A DNA stretch of 5,915 bases, taken from positions 1 to 5,915 of the forward strand of contig JAFGDI010000085.1 in NCBI GenBank assembly GCA_016932145.1, in the 5' to 3' direction. This DNA comes from Sedimentisphaerales bacterium (lineage in GTDB: Bacteria; Planctomycetota; Phycisphaerae; Sedimentisphaerales; SM23-30). The notes beneath the pieces were generated by a model. That model ran no database searches, had not been told where the DNA came from, and worked only from the letters and a program-made list of their open reading frames with translations. Shown piece after piece: positions 1 to 4,700 of the stretch (its first letter is position 1; every line of letters begins with the position of its first letter). The position numbers and the translations under genes were made by a program.

Positions 1-90
1 CGGCTAGTAGATCTGGTATTCAGAGAGGTTTTTATGAATGAAAACCAGAGTATTGCTTCCGGTCCCTGGGGCTTGTTGGGTACAAGTTGA
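1..90 (+). CDS. possible C-terminal end of an upstream gene (or an 18-residue small ORF)
   Basis: Frame 1 is open from the window edge to a TGA at 88-90, giving a 29-residue tail that ends in SIASGPWGLLGTS. An internal ATG at 34 is preceded by AGAGAGG (22-28), so the same frame could instead be an 18-residue small ORF starting MNENQSIASG. A competing frame (from position 3) is also open from the edge and ends at TGA 39-41; if that one is the real upstream gene, the ATG at 34 would overlap its end. A run of 29 open codons is not significant by itself, and I recognise no family in the tail. The neighbours suggest a flagellar gene upstream, but that is inference only. Confidence 0.2.
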   Translation, partial: RLVDLVFREVFMNENQSIASGPWGLLGTS

Positions 91-114
91 GATCCATAAC
101 AGAGGTAATATAGT
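87..114 (+). promoter_or_regulatory. candidate sigma-70 promoter for the FlgM-like gene
   Basis: TTGAGA (87-92, five of six matches to TTGACA) is followed after 16 nt by TATAGT (109-114, five of six matches to TATAAT). Transcription would begin near 121. That leaves a short leader carrying the GGGAGAG ribosome binding site (134-140) and the ATG at 148. The -35 box overlaps the stop codon of the possible upstream frame. No sigma-28 (TAAA-N15-GCCGATAA) or sigma-54 (GG-N10-GC) signature is seen here. Confidence 0.38.
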
Positions 115-147
115 TGTTGTTTTAAGTTTTTATGGGAGAGAGAAAGA

Positions 148-402
148 ATGTTAAATTCAGTTGGTGGTAATTGTAAAAATGGTCTGGAAGTATCAGGTTG
201 CATGAGTGGCTTTTCAAAGTTGAAAAAGAACGCAGATGCAGGTTCTAAGCCTGAGCGTTCAGCAGGACCTGCCGATGTGGTGGAGTTGTCTCCGGAAGGT
301 CAGGCAGCGGCTAAAGGTCAGATAGGTGGAATTGCCGTAGGGAGTGAAGCTCAAACGCCGGATCTTAGTCTTAAGGGTAATAAGATAAACTGGAAGATAT
401 AG
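148..402 (+). CDS. small FlgM-like protein lacking the C-terminal sigma-28-binding region
   Basis: This 84-residue protein starts at an ATG preceded by GGGAGAG (134-140) with 7 nt spacing. Residues 42-55 read ADVVELSPEGQAAA, which resembles the 'dkVeLSpeaq' segment found in the first half of many FlgM anti-sigma factors and other small flagellar proteins. The next gene is flagellin, which fits. In FlgM the sigma-28-binding helices follow that motif (roughly V..lk..I..G.Y.vd...iA..l). Here only about 30 residues follow; they are rich in Gly, Ser, Asn and Lys, end in KGNKINWKI, and show no such helices. The other frames downstream of the stop do not restore the missing part, so a simple frameshift does not explain it. 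The N-terminus carries two cysteines (9 and 18) and no signal peptide. The coding call is fairly good (start, RBS, motif); the function is open: a degenerate FlgM, or a distinct flagellar accessory protein. Confidence 0.6.
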   Translation: MLNSVGGNCKNGLEVSGCMSGFSKLKKNADAGSKPERSAGPADVVELSPEGQAAAKGQIGGIAVGSEAQTPDLSLKGNKINWKI

Positions 403-407
403 TCCTG

Positions 408-445
408 TAACTTGTAGTTGTGGCTATTGACCAGGTTGCAAGTTA
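408..445 (+). repeat. hairpin just after the FlgM-like stop codon
   Basis: TAACTTG (408-414) and CAAGTTA (439-445) are perfect inverted repeats. The stem continues through UAG/GUU-type wobble pairs and, after a one-base bulge at 420, through TGG (421-423) with CCA (431-433), leaving a 7-nt loop. It begins 5 nt after the stop codon. No T-tract follows, so it is more likely a 3' mRNA stabilising hairpin than an intrinsic terminator. Several pairs are G-U and the structure may be weak. Confidence 0.3.
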
Positions 446-543
446 TGGTGTATTCGTAATGATCGTTATAATCGGTATGTTTTATGTTAAGACAGGAGAA
501 ATATATTCAATTTCAGGTTGAACGGGTTTTGTCGGCAGCAGTT

Positions 544-558
544 TAAATCTTAGATTTA
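544..558. promoter_or_regulatory. 15-bp palindrome, possible operator
   Basis: TAAATCTTAGATTTA is a perfect 7-bp dyad around a single central base. The arms are too close for an efficient RNA hairpin, so the symmetry is more natural as a DNA site for a dimeric regulator. It lies about 165 bp upstream of the flagellin ATG and 72 bp downstream of the TATAAT at 467-472. AT-rich palindromes of this length can occur by chance in intergenic DNA. I cannot name a regulator. Confidence 0.3.
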
Positions 559-619
559 GTTGTAGGCTCAGATACGGGCTTGCAAGGCAGAAAATTAAAT
601 AAAATACAATTGTCAAAAG

Positions 620-658
620 AGGCACGATCGCTAATAGCGGTGGTGCCTTATTTATTTT
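620..658 (+). terminator. intrinsic-terminator-like hairpin between the FlgM-like gene and flagellin
   Basis: Positions 620-648 fold into one hairpin: AGGCAC pairs with GTGCCT, then a G-G mismatch (626/642), A-T and T-G pairs, then CGCT with AGCG around an AAT loop. That gives twelve pairs, counting one wobble, with a single mismatch. It is followed at once by TATTTATTTT (649-658). This is the best terminator shape in the window. It lies 64 nt upstream of the flagellin ATG. It either ends the transcript from the FlgM-like gene, or it sits in the flagellin leader and acts as an attenuator if the flagellin promoter is farther upstream. Confidence 0.6.
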
Positions 659-707
659 AGCTCGGGCCTGATGAAGGGTTTGTATTTGTTCCGGGCGATC
701 GTTGTAT

Positions 708-714
708 GAGGAGG
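708..714 (+). promoter_or_regulatory. ribosome binding site that fixes the flagellin start
   Basis: GAGGAGG lies 8 nt before the ATG at 723. A TTG at 702 is in frame and would add seven residues, but it is upstream of this site and would place the site inside the gene. The protein beginning MFRGLNSSF is therefore the natural product. Confidence 0.75.
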
Positions 715-722
715 CAGAGATT

Positions 723-2114
723 ATGTTCAGAGGTTTAAATTCTTCTTTTGCGGCTATGACTAATAACCTGGTCCGGCTGGGGGTAGAGTTGCAGAATTCT
801 AATACCCGGCTATCAACGGGTAAGCGGATCAATAAGGCGGCAGATGATCCCGCCGGTTTGATTGCAGCTACCAGGTTGAATCAGGAGATAACTGCTCTTG
901 ATTCTCGTATAAGTAGTGCAGAAAGGCTCAAGTCGGTAGTAGATACAGCCGACGGGGCGGCCTCTGAGATAAGTACTCTGCTGACCGATATAGAGAGTGC
1001 TGTTCTGGCTTCGGCCGATAGTGGAACTACAGATGCCGAGAAGGCGGCATATCAGGCTGAGATAGATGATGCGATAGGTGCAATAGACCGTTTGGTGAGT
1101 ACGACGACTTATGGCGGAAAAAAGCTGCTGGACGGCTCAATGGGTTATAATGTAAGCGGCTCAGATAGCTCTGAGATAAGTGATATTCGGGTGCAGAGGG
1201 CGAGTTCTACCGCCCCGGCAGCTATTTCTATTACTAAATCTAGAACTGAGACTGCCGCAGCATTAGAGATAATGACCGCAGCGCCTACCGGAGCGGTGCA
1301 GTTTACTGTTACTGGTAATGATGGAACATCGACAGCTTTTAATTTTGATGAGACTGATTCTCTCAATGACATAGCCAGTGTGATAGGTGCTCAAACTGGT
1401 TCAACCGGCGTCGATGCTGTTGTTTCTGGAGGTTCGTTATATCTGGCTTCCAGCGGTATAGGCAGAGATGAGTTTGTTTCGGTAAATATAAGCAGCGGTG
1501 AAAGTGACTTTGCGATAACAGGCACATCTGCCAGTGAGTATGGCGCTACAACTGATACGGTGGTAGTAAATGGCAGGACATTGACCCAGGATGAGGAAGG
1601 AAGTTATACCTATTCTGATTCTCAGACTACAGTTTCGTTCAATCTGGTAGATTCATTTACCGGCAGTACCAGTTTTGCAGTTAATGGCGGTGGAGCGGGG
1701 TGGTCCATTGGTGGCGATGAGATTAAGCTGGGTATAAATGATATGTCCAGTTCAAAGCTGGGCAATGTTAATCTGGGCTATCTTAGTTCATTGAAGAGCG
1801 GTGGAGCAAATGATATAAGCAGTGGAAATGCTACTACGGCCCAGAGTATTGTAACTGAGGCTCAGAATATGGTTAATACTCAGCGGGGAAATCTGGGAGC
1901 GGTAAGCAAATATACGATCGAATCGGCGATGAATAGCTGGGAGACTACAAAGGGTTATCTCAGTGAGGCTTACGGCAGTATTATGGATCTGGACTATGCC
2001 AAAGAATCGGCCAATAACAGTCGTATTGAGTCTCTGTTATCAGTTCAGACCCAGGTAATGGGAAATATGTTTAATTTTACCAGTAATATGGTAAGTAAAT
2101 TATTGGATCTATAA
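723..2114 (+). CDS. flagellin, divergent, with a hook-IN-like insert
   Basis: This is a 463-residue structural subunit of the flagellar filament, exported by the flagellar type III apparatus. The N-terminal D0/D1 part (about 1-145) has the hallmark LSTGKRINKAADDPAGL (30-46) and the coiled segment ending in the helical stretch YQAEIDDAIGAIDRL and GGKKLLDG (131-138). The central part (about 165-335) is rich in Ser, Thr and Gly; residues 192-258 look like a flagellin hook IN motif (FTVTGNDG..., SLNDIASVIGA, then GGSLYLASSGIGRDEFVSV). The C-terminal D1/D0 part (about 365-463) has QNMVNTQRGNLGAVSKYTIE (381-400), matching the usual 'i...Ra.lGa.qnrle' helix. Oddities: it starts MFRGLNSSFAAMTNNL rather than the common 'INTN..sl' form, and the last 45 residues (ending NMVSKLLDL) are far from the usual 'qaG.amLaqAn' ending. 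The TLR5-type 'RVREL' stretch is not present; the equivalent reads LTDIESAVLA. Regulation is unresolved apart from the hairpin at 620-658. Hook-associated protein FlgL is an alternative, but the length and DDPAGL context favour flagellin. Confidence 0.9.
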   Translation: MFRGLNSSFAAMTNNLVRLGVELQNSNTRLSTGKRINKAADDPAGLIAATRLNQEITALDSRISSAERLKSVVDTADGAASEISTLLTDIESAVLASADSGTTDAEKAAYQAEIDDAIGAIDRLVSTTTYGGKKLLDGSMGYNVSGSDSSEISDIRVQRASSTAPAAISITKSRTETAAALEIMTAAPTGAVQFTVTGNDGTSTAFNFDETDSLNDIASVIGAQTGSTGVDAVVSGGSLYLASSGIGRDEFVSVNISSGESDFAITGTSASEYGATTDTVVVNGRTLTQDEEGSYTYSDSQTTVSFNLVDSFTGSTSFAVNGGGAGWSIGGDEIKLGINDMSSSKLGNVNLGYLSSLKSGGANDISSGNATTAQSIVTEAQNMVNTQRGNLGAVSKYTIESAMNSWETTKGYLSEAYGSIMDLDYAKESANNSRIESLLSVQTQVMGNMFNFTSNMVSKLLDL

Positions 2115-2120
2115 ATGACT

Positions 2121-2154
2121 TTGCACAATGGTTTCGGTGTAACTGTTTATTTAT
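2121..2154 (+). terminator. possible flagellin terminator
   Basis: TTGCAC (2121-2126) pairs with GTGTAA (2137-2142) through six pairs, one of them G-U, with a 10-nt loop. It starts 6 nt after the flagellin stop. A T-rich stretch, TTTATTTATT (2146-2155), follows three bases later and resembles the tract after the 620-648 hairpin. The stem is short and the loop long, so termination here would be weak. The longer structure at 2180-2302 is an alternative end of the transcript. Confidence 0.3.
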
Positions 2155-2179
2155 TAAGCAGTTAGGAGAGAGGGAGAGT

Positions 2180-2302
2180 TGGCAAGAGTACGGTCCGTTG
2201 TCTGCTTACAGAAAAGGGGCAACCTGTTAATGGTTTTGAAGCTGTTACGAGGTTGTTAATGTGAGGCTGGAAGCAGGCATGGGTTTGTACTCTTGCTGTT
2301 TT
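2180..2302 (+). repeat. long rod-like imperfect inverted repeat, candidate structured RNA
   Basis: The arms 2180-2211 and 2267-2298 are collinear with no gaps: 28 of 32 opposed positions can pair (23 Watson-Crick, 5 G-U), with mismatches only at 2194, 2197, 2198 and 2208. The core is the perfect 10-bp repeat GCAAGAGTAC (2182-2191) / GTACTCTTGC (2287-2296), with a second block CTGCTT (2202-2207) / AAGCAG (2271-2276). Inside, CAACCT (2220-2225) pairs with AGGTTG (2250-2255), and TAA (2228-2230) with TTA (2245-2247), extending the rod towards a terminal loop. TTTT (2299-2302) follows the 3' arm directly. The shape fits a small non-coding RNA or a long 3' UTR terminator hairpin. It lacks the conserved apical GGAA domain of SRP RNA at the tip, and I cannot match it to 6S RNA. 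No flanking target duplication suggests a transposed element. The repeat is seen directly; the RNA role is inference. Confidence 0.65.
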
Positions 2303-2353
2303 AAAGAAAAGATAATATTGTCTGGGCTCTTGCTTTTATTATTGAGGTGTTTA

Positions 2354-2362
2354 TGATATAAT
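2354..2362 (+). promoter_or_regulatory. extended -10 promoter for ribH-nusB-ftsY
   Basis: TGATATAAT contains a perfect TATAAT (2357-2362) preceded by the TGN of an extended -10 element. No strong -35 is found at 16-18 nt upstream (TTTTAT at best), which is common for extended -10 promoters. Transcription would start near 2369 and leave a leader of about 105 nt before the ribH ATG. Confidence 0.5.
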
Positions 2363-2365
2363 GTC

Positions 2366-2472
2366 GGGCTCTGCCGGGCCTAGGTTGACCTGGTAGTTCC
2401 AGGAGAGTACCATAAGAATGGTGCAGTATGCTGGATTTGTTATATAACTAATTGTGAAAACTGGAGTTAATT
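2366..2472 (+). promoter_or_regulatory. structured ribH leader with competing pairings to the Shine-Dalgarno sequence
   Basis: Three local hairpins can form: GGGCT/GGCCT (2366-2381, two wobble pairs), CCTGG/CCAGG (2389-2403, loop TAGTT) and GTACCAT/ATGGTGC (2407-2424, loop AAGA, one wobble). The segment TTCCAG (2397-2402), inside the second hairpin, can instead pair with CTGGAG (2461-2466), which contains the ribH Shine-Dalgarno sequence, through six pairs including one G-U. TCCAG can also pair with CTGGA at 2431-2435. The folds are mutually exclusive, as in translational riboswitches and other regulated leaders. It does not show the conserved elements of the FMN (RFN) riboswitch usual for riboflavin genes, and I match it to no known class. 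The pairings are short, so regulation is only a hypothesis. Confidence 0.35.
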
Positions 2473-2946
2473 ATGGTTAAGCAGCTACAAGGTCCATTAC
2501 AGGGCGGTAAAGAAAAGTATGCAATTGTGGTAAGCCGCTTTAACGATTTTATAACTAGTCGGCTGCTGGATGGTGCGATAGATGCCCTTAAGCGTCATGG
2601 TGTAAATGAAGACAATATATTGGCGGTCTGGGTGCCCGGTGCTTTTGAGGTGCCCCTGGCGGCGGATAAGTTGGCACAGAGTGGCAAGTTTGATGCGGTA
2701 ATATGTTTGTCAGCAGTAATTCGCGGTCAGACCAGTCATTACGACCATGTATGTCAGCAGATAACTCGTGGTGTAGGTGAAGTAGGTCTCAAGACCGGCG
2801 TACCGACCATTTTTGGTGTTGTTACCACCGATACTCTGGAGCAGGCTATCGATCGTGCCGGAGCAAAGGACGGAAATAACGGAGCCAAGGCGGCACTGAC
2901 AGCTCTGGAAATGGTAAGAGTAGTGGAAGAGATCAATAAACTGTAA
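2473..2946 (+). CDS. ribH: 6,7-dimethyl-8-ribityllumazine synthase
   Basis: This cytosolic enzyme joins 5-amino-6-ribitylaminouracil with 3,4-dihydroxy-2-butanone 4-phosphate to make lumazine, the penultimate step of riboflavin synthesis. The protein is 157 residues, the usual length. Motifs in order: VSRFNDFIT (20-28, aromatic F23 of the pyrimidine pocket), VPGAFEVPLA (54-63), SAVIRGQTSHYDHV (80-93) with the proton-donor histidine H89, FGVVTTDTLEQAIDRAG (114-130) with phosphate-binding R128, and AALTALEM (140-147). The ATG at 2473 follows TGGAG (2462-2466) with 6 nt spacing. One small oddity is GNNG at 134-137 where most bacterial enzymes have GNKG. It is the first gene of a run with nusB (3-nt gap) and ftsY. 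Riboflavin genes upstream (ribBA, ribE) are not in the window. Confidence 0.96.
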   Translation: MVKQLQGPLQGGKEKYAIVVSRFNDFITSRLLDGAIDALKRHGVNEDNILAVWVPGAFEVPLAADKLAQSGKFDAVICLSAVIRGQTSHYDHVCQQITRGVGEVGLKTGVPTIFGVVTTDTLEQAIDRAGAKDGNNGAKAALTALEMVRVVEEINKL

Positions 2947-2949
2947 CGG

Positions 2950-3417
2950 GTGTCCAAGAGTAGATTAATGATAGAAGAAGATAGTTTAAAATTAGAAGGT
3001 ACTGATTTTCGTCGTCAGGCGCGAATAATAGCTATGCAGTTTTTATTTCAGCTCGATGTGCAGAAGGGTCAGAGTCTGGGAATGATAGAGCAGTTCATAT
3101 CTGAGGCAGCCGAGGGCAAGTCAGATGTTTATATCCATGCGCGTAAGCTGATAAATGGTACCTGGCAGAATCTTGATATGATAGACAAGCTGATAATGAA
3201 GGCCTGTAAGAATTGGGATTTCAGTCGCATAGATGGCGTAGATAAGAGTAATCTTCGTCTGGCTACCTATCAGTTGAGCGATTGTAATGATACTCCCCCC
3301 AAGGTGATAATAAATGAGGCAATAGAGCTTGCCAAGGTATATAGTACCGTGCAGGCACCGCGTTTTGTGAATGGAATATTAGACGCGATAATGAAAGAAA
3401 TGAATATAGTAGCATGA
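2950..3417 (+). CDS. nusB: transcription antitermination factor NusB
   Basis: NusB binds ribosomal protein S10 (NusE) and boxA RNA, keeping RNA polymerase processive on rRNA operons. The protein has the all-helical NusB pattern: RRQARIIAMQFLFQLDV (21-37) as the first helix, NWDFSRIDGVDKSNLRLATY (88-107), PKVIINEAIELAKVYST (117-133) and RFVNGILDAI (138-147). At 155 residues it is slightly longer than typical because of a non-conserved N-terminal stretch. The start is uncertain: GTG 2950, 3 nt after the ribH stop, is used here, but ATG 2968 (149 residues) is equally compatible and neither has a good Shine-Dalgarno sequence. The tight spacing suggests translational coupling to ribH, a common pairing in bacteria. 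Fifteen of its 16 isoleucines use ATA, more skewed than its neighbours. Confidence 0.93.
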   Translation: MSKSRLMIEEDSLKLEGTDFRRQARIIAMQFLFQLDVQKGQSLGMIEQFISEAAEGKSDVYIHARKLINGTWQNLDMIDKLIMKACKNWDFSRIDGVDKSNLRLATYQLSDCNDTPPKVIINEAIELAKVYSTVQAPRFVNGILDAIMKEMNIVA

Positions 3418-3521
3418 GAGTAAGTTATAAGATATAGCCAGCTTCTTTTTGCCGTTTTTTCAATTAGAAGAATTTTCTGGTTACCTTATTACTTCTGACC
3501 GATTAACGATTGGATCGAACA

Positions 3522-4448
3522 ATGGCATTTTTCTCTAAGGTATTTGACAAGTTTAAAGATGGTCTTAAGAAGAGTCGGGAAAAGATATCTAACTCGCTTA
3601 AGAGTGTCCTGACATTTGGCCGTCGCATAGATGAGCAGTTGTTAGTTGAGCTGGAAGAGCAGTTAATAGTTGACGATCTGGGAGTTGAAGCGACAGGGCG
3701 GATAATTGATGACTTGCGTAAGGCCTGGAAAGAAAAGAAGATAGAGTCGGCGGAAGATATAATTCCATTTCTCAAAAAGGACATAGCTTCGTATTGGCCG
3801 CAGCAGGACCGGAACTTGAATTTGCAGTCAGAAGGTCCGACAGTGATTTTGGTTACGGGCGTAAACGGCTGTGGTAAGACCACCAGTGTGGGTAAACTGG
3901 CAGCAATGCTCAGTGGACAGGGTAAAAAAGTGGTACTGGCTGCGTGTGATACCTTCCGGGCAGCAGCAGTCGAGCAATTGACTATCTGGTCGGAGCGAAC
4001 CGGAGTGCAGATAGTCAAGCATAAGCAGGGATCAGACCCGGCGGCAGTAGCCTATGATGCCTGCGAGGCGGTATTGGCACGCGGGGCAGATATATTGATA
4101 ATAGATACTGCCGGGAGACTGCATACGCAGGATAATCTTATGCGTGAGCTGGCCAAGATACGCAATGTTATTGCCAGGCGGATACCCGGGGCACCGCATG
4201 AGGCTTTGCTGGTTCTTGATGCTACTACCGGTCAGAATGCAATTAATCAGGCTAAGATGTTTGATAAGGCAGCGGACCTGACAGGTATAATTCTGGCCAA
4301 ACTTGATGGCACTGCCAAAGGTGGTATTGTTATTGCGATCAAGGATCAGGTTAACATACCGGTGAAATATGTCGGTCTGGGTGAGAAGGTCGAAGATATG
4401 GCACCTTTTGATCCGGAAACTTTTGTCGAGGCTCTTTTTACAGAGTAA
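3522..4448 (+). CDS. ftsY: signal recognition particle receptor FtsY
   Basis: FtsY is the membrane-associated GTPase that receives SRP-ribosome complexes (Ffh) and hands nascent membrane proteins to the Sec translocon. The protein is 308 residues, essentially an NG-domain form without the long acidic A domain of enteric FtsY. The N domain spans about 1-100. G-domain motifs: P-loop GVNGCGKT (113-120), DTFRAAAVEQL (143-153), DTAGR (195-199), AKLDGTAKGG (259-268) and the closing GLGEKVEDMAPFDPETFVEALF (285-306, conserved at its G, E, D and P positions). The start at ATG 3522 gives the typical beginning MAFFSKVFDKF; an in-frame TTG at 3510 would add four residues and is less likely. The ribosome binding site is weak (TGGA, 3511-3514). 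The 104-nt gap after nusB holds only an AT-rich hairpin (about 3438-3480) and no terminator with a T-tract after it, so co-transcription with ribH-nusB is likely. Confidence 0.96.
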   Translation: MAFFSKVFDKFKDGLKKSREKISNSLKSVLTFGRRIDEQLLVELEEQLIVDDLGVEATGRIIDDLRKAWKEKKIESAEDIIPFLKKDIASYWPQQDRNLNLQSEGPTVILVTGVNGCGKTTSVGKLAAMLSGQGKKVVLAACDTFRAAAVEQLTIWSERTGVQIVKHKQGSDPAAVAYDACEAVLARGADILIIDTAGRLHTQDNLMRELAKIRNVIARRIPGAPHEALLVLDATTGQNAINQAKMFDKAADLTGIILAKLDGTAKGGIVIAIKDQVNIPVKYVGLGEKVEDMAPFDPETFVEALFTE

Positions 4449-4490
4449 TTAGCGGTTCTGACTCGGTATGAGAGTTGGAGTCTGAGTATT

Positions 4491-4518
4491 ATATCAAAAA
4501 ACAGACTGTGATATTTTT
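4491..4518 (+). terminator. possible weak terminator after ftsY
   Basis: ATATCA (4491-4496) and TGATAT (4509-4514) form a perfect but AT-rich 6-bp stem with a 12-nt loop, running directly into TTTTT (4514-4518). It starts 43 nt after the ftsY stop. The low-GC stem makes it a weak candidate. The further hairpins at 4518-4623 may share the role. Confidence 0.33.
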
Positions 4519-4623
4519 ATCGGCCTGGCTCTTATCAATGACGAGGCGAAGATCTGTGTTATGGTTTTTTGCCGATATTGAAACTGCTAAGTAGTCAGTT
4601 TTATGTCAGCGTAATTAATGCTG
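4518..4623. repeat. cluster of inverted repeats in the ftsY-glycosyltransferase gap
   Basis: TATCGGC (4518-4524) and GCCGATA (4571-4577) are perfect 7-bp inverted repeats 46 nt apart. Next, TGAAACTG (4579-4586) pairs with CAGTTTTA (4596-4603), eight pairs with one G-U and a 9-nt loop. Then CAGCGT (4607-4612) pairs with ATGCTG (4618-4623), six pairs with one G-U and a 5-nt loop. None is followed by a clean T-tract; a TTTTTTT run at 4646-4652 stands alone. No gene is seen in 4449-4700, and no promoter with two good boxes was found for the downstream gene. Confidence 0.4.
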
Positions 4624-4700
4624 CGAATTTGATGATCTGGCTCAGTTTTTTTGGAATTAAAGCTAATAGCGAGTAATGAGAAAGGTATCTGTAATTGCCT

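Larger units (their letters stand above)
403..722 (+). other. 320-nt intergenic region upstream of flagellin
   Basis: No credible gene was seen on either strand. The one minus-strand frame crossing it overlaps the flagellin start and has no family features. The region holds a GU-rich hairpin (408-445), a perfect TATAAT at 467-472 without a good -35 partner, a 15-bp palindrome (544-558), the 8-bp palindrome CTTGCAAG (579-586), a strong terminator-like hairpin (620-658) and the flagellin ribosome binding site (708-714). I scanned it for sigma-28 and sigma-54 promoters and found none with both boxes at correct spacing, so the flagellin promoter is not located. Confidence 0.6.

Noticed and set aside
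610..637. TTGTCA-N16-TAATAG as a flagellin promoter
   Set aside because: The -35 is good but the -10 matches only three of six, and the site is inside the terminator-like hairpin, so transcription would start in its 3' arm.
672..701. Sigma-28-like pair TGAA...GGCGATCG just before flagellin
   Set aside because: The -10 matches five of eight, spacing is 18 instead of about 15, and the start would fall on the ribosome binding site.
482..832. Minus-strand open frame of 116 codons across the flagellin start
   Set aside because: It overlaps the flagellin N-terminus and its leader, has no family features, and its strand and position are explained by chance openness opposite flagellin.
2115..2165. 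16-codon ORF beginning right after the flagellin stop
   Set aside because: No ribosome binding site of its own, no motif, and it runs through the possible terminator hairpin.
2366..2472. FMN (RFN) riboswitch before ribH
   Set aside because: The conserved helices and loop sequences of the RFN element are absent and the leader is short for it.
3438..3480. Hairpin between nusB and ftsY as a terminator
   Set aside because: The stem is short, AT-rich and interrupted by a six-base bulge, and no T-tract follows it.
3503..4022. Minus-strand open frames opposite ftsY
   Set aside because: They are shadows of the clearly conserved FtsY frame and show low-complexity Ser/Thr/Arg content without motifs.
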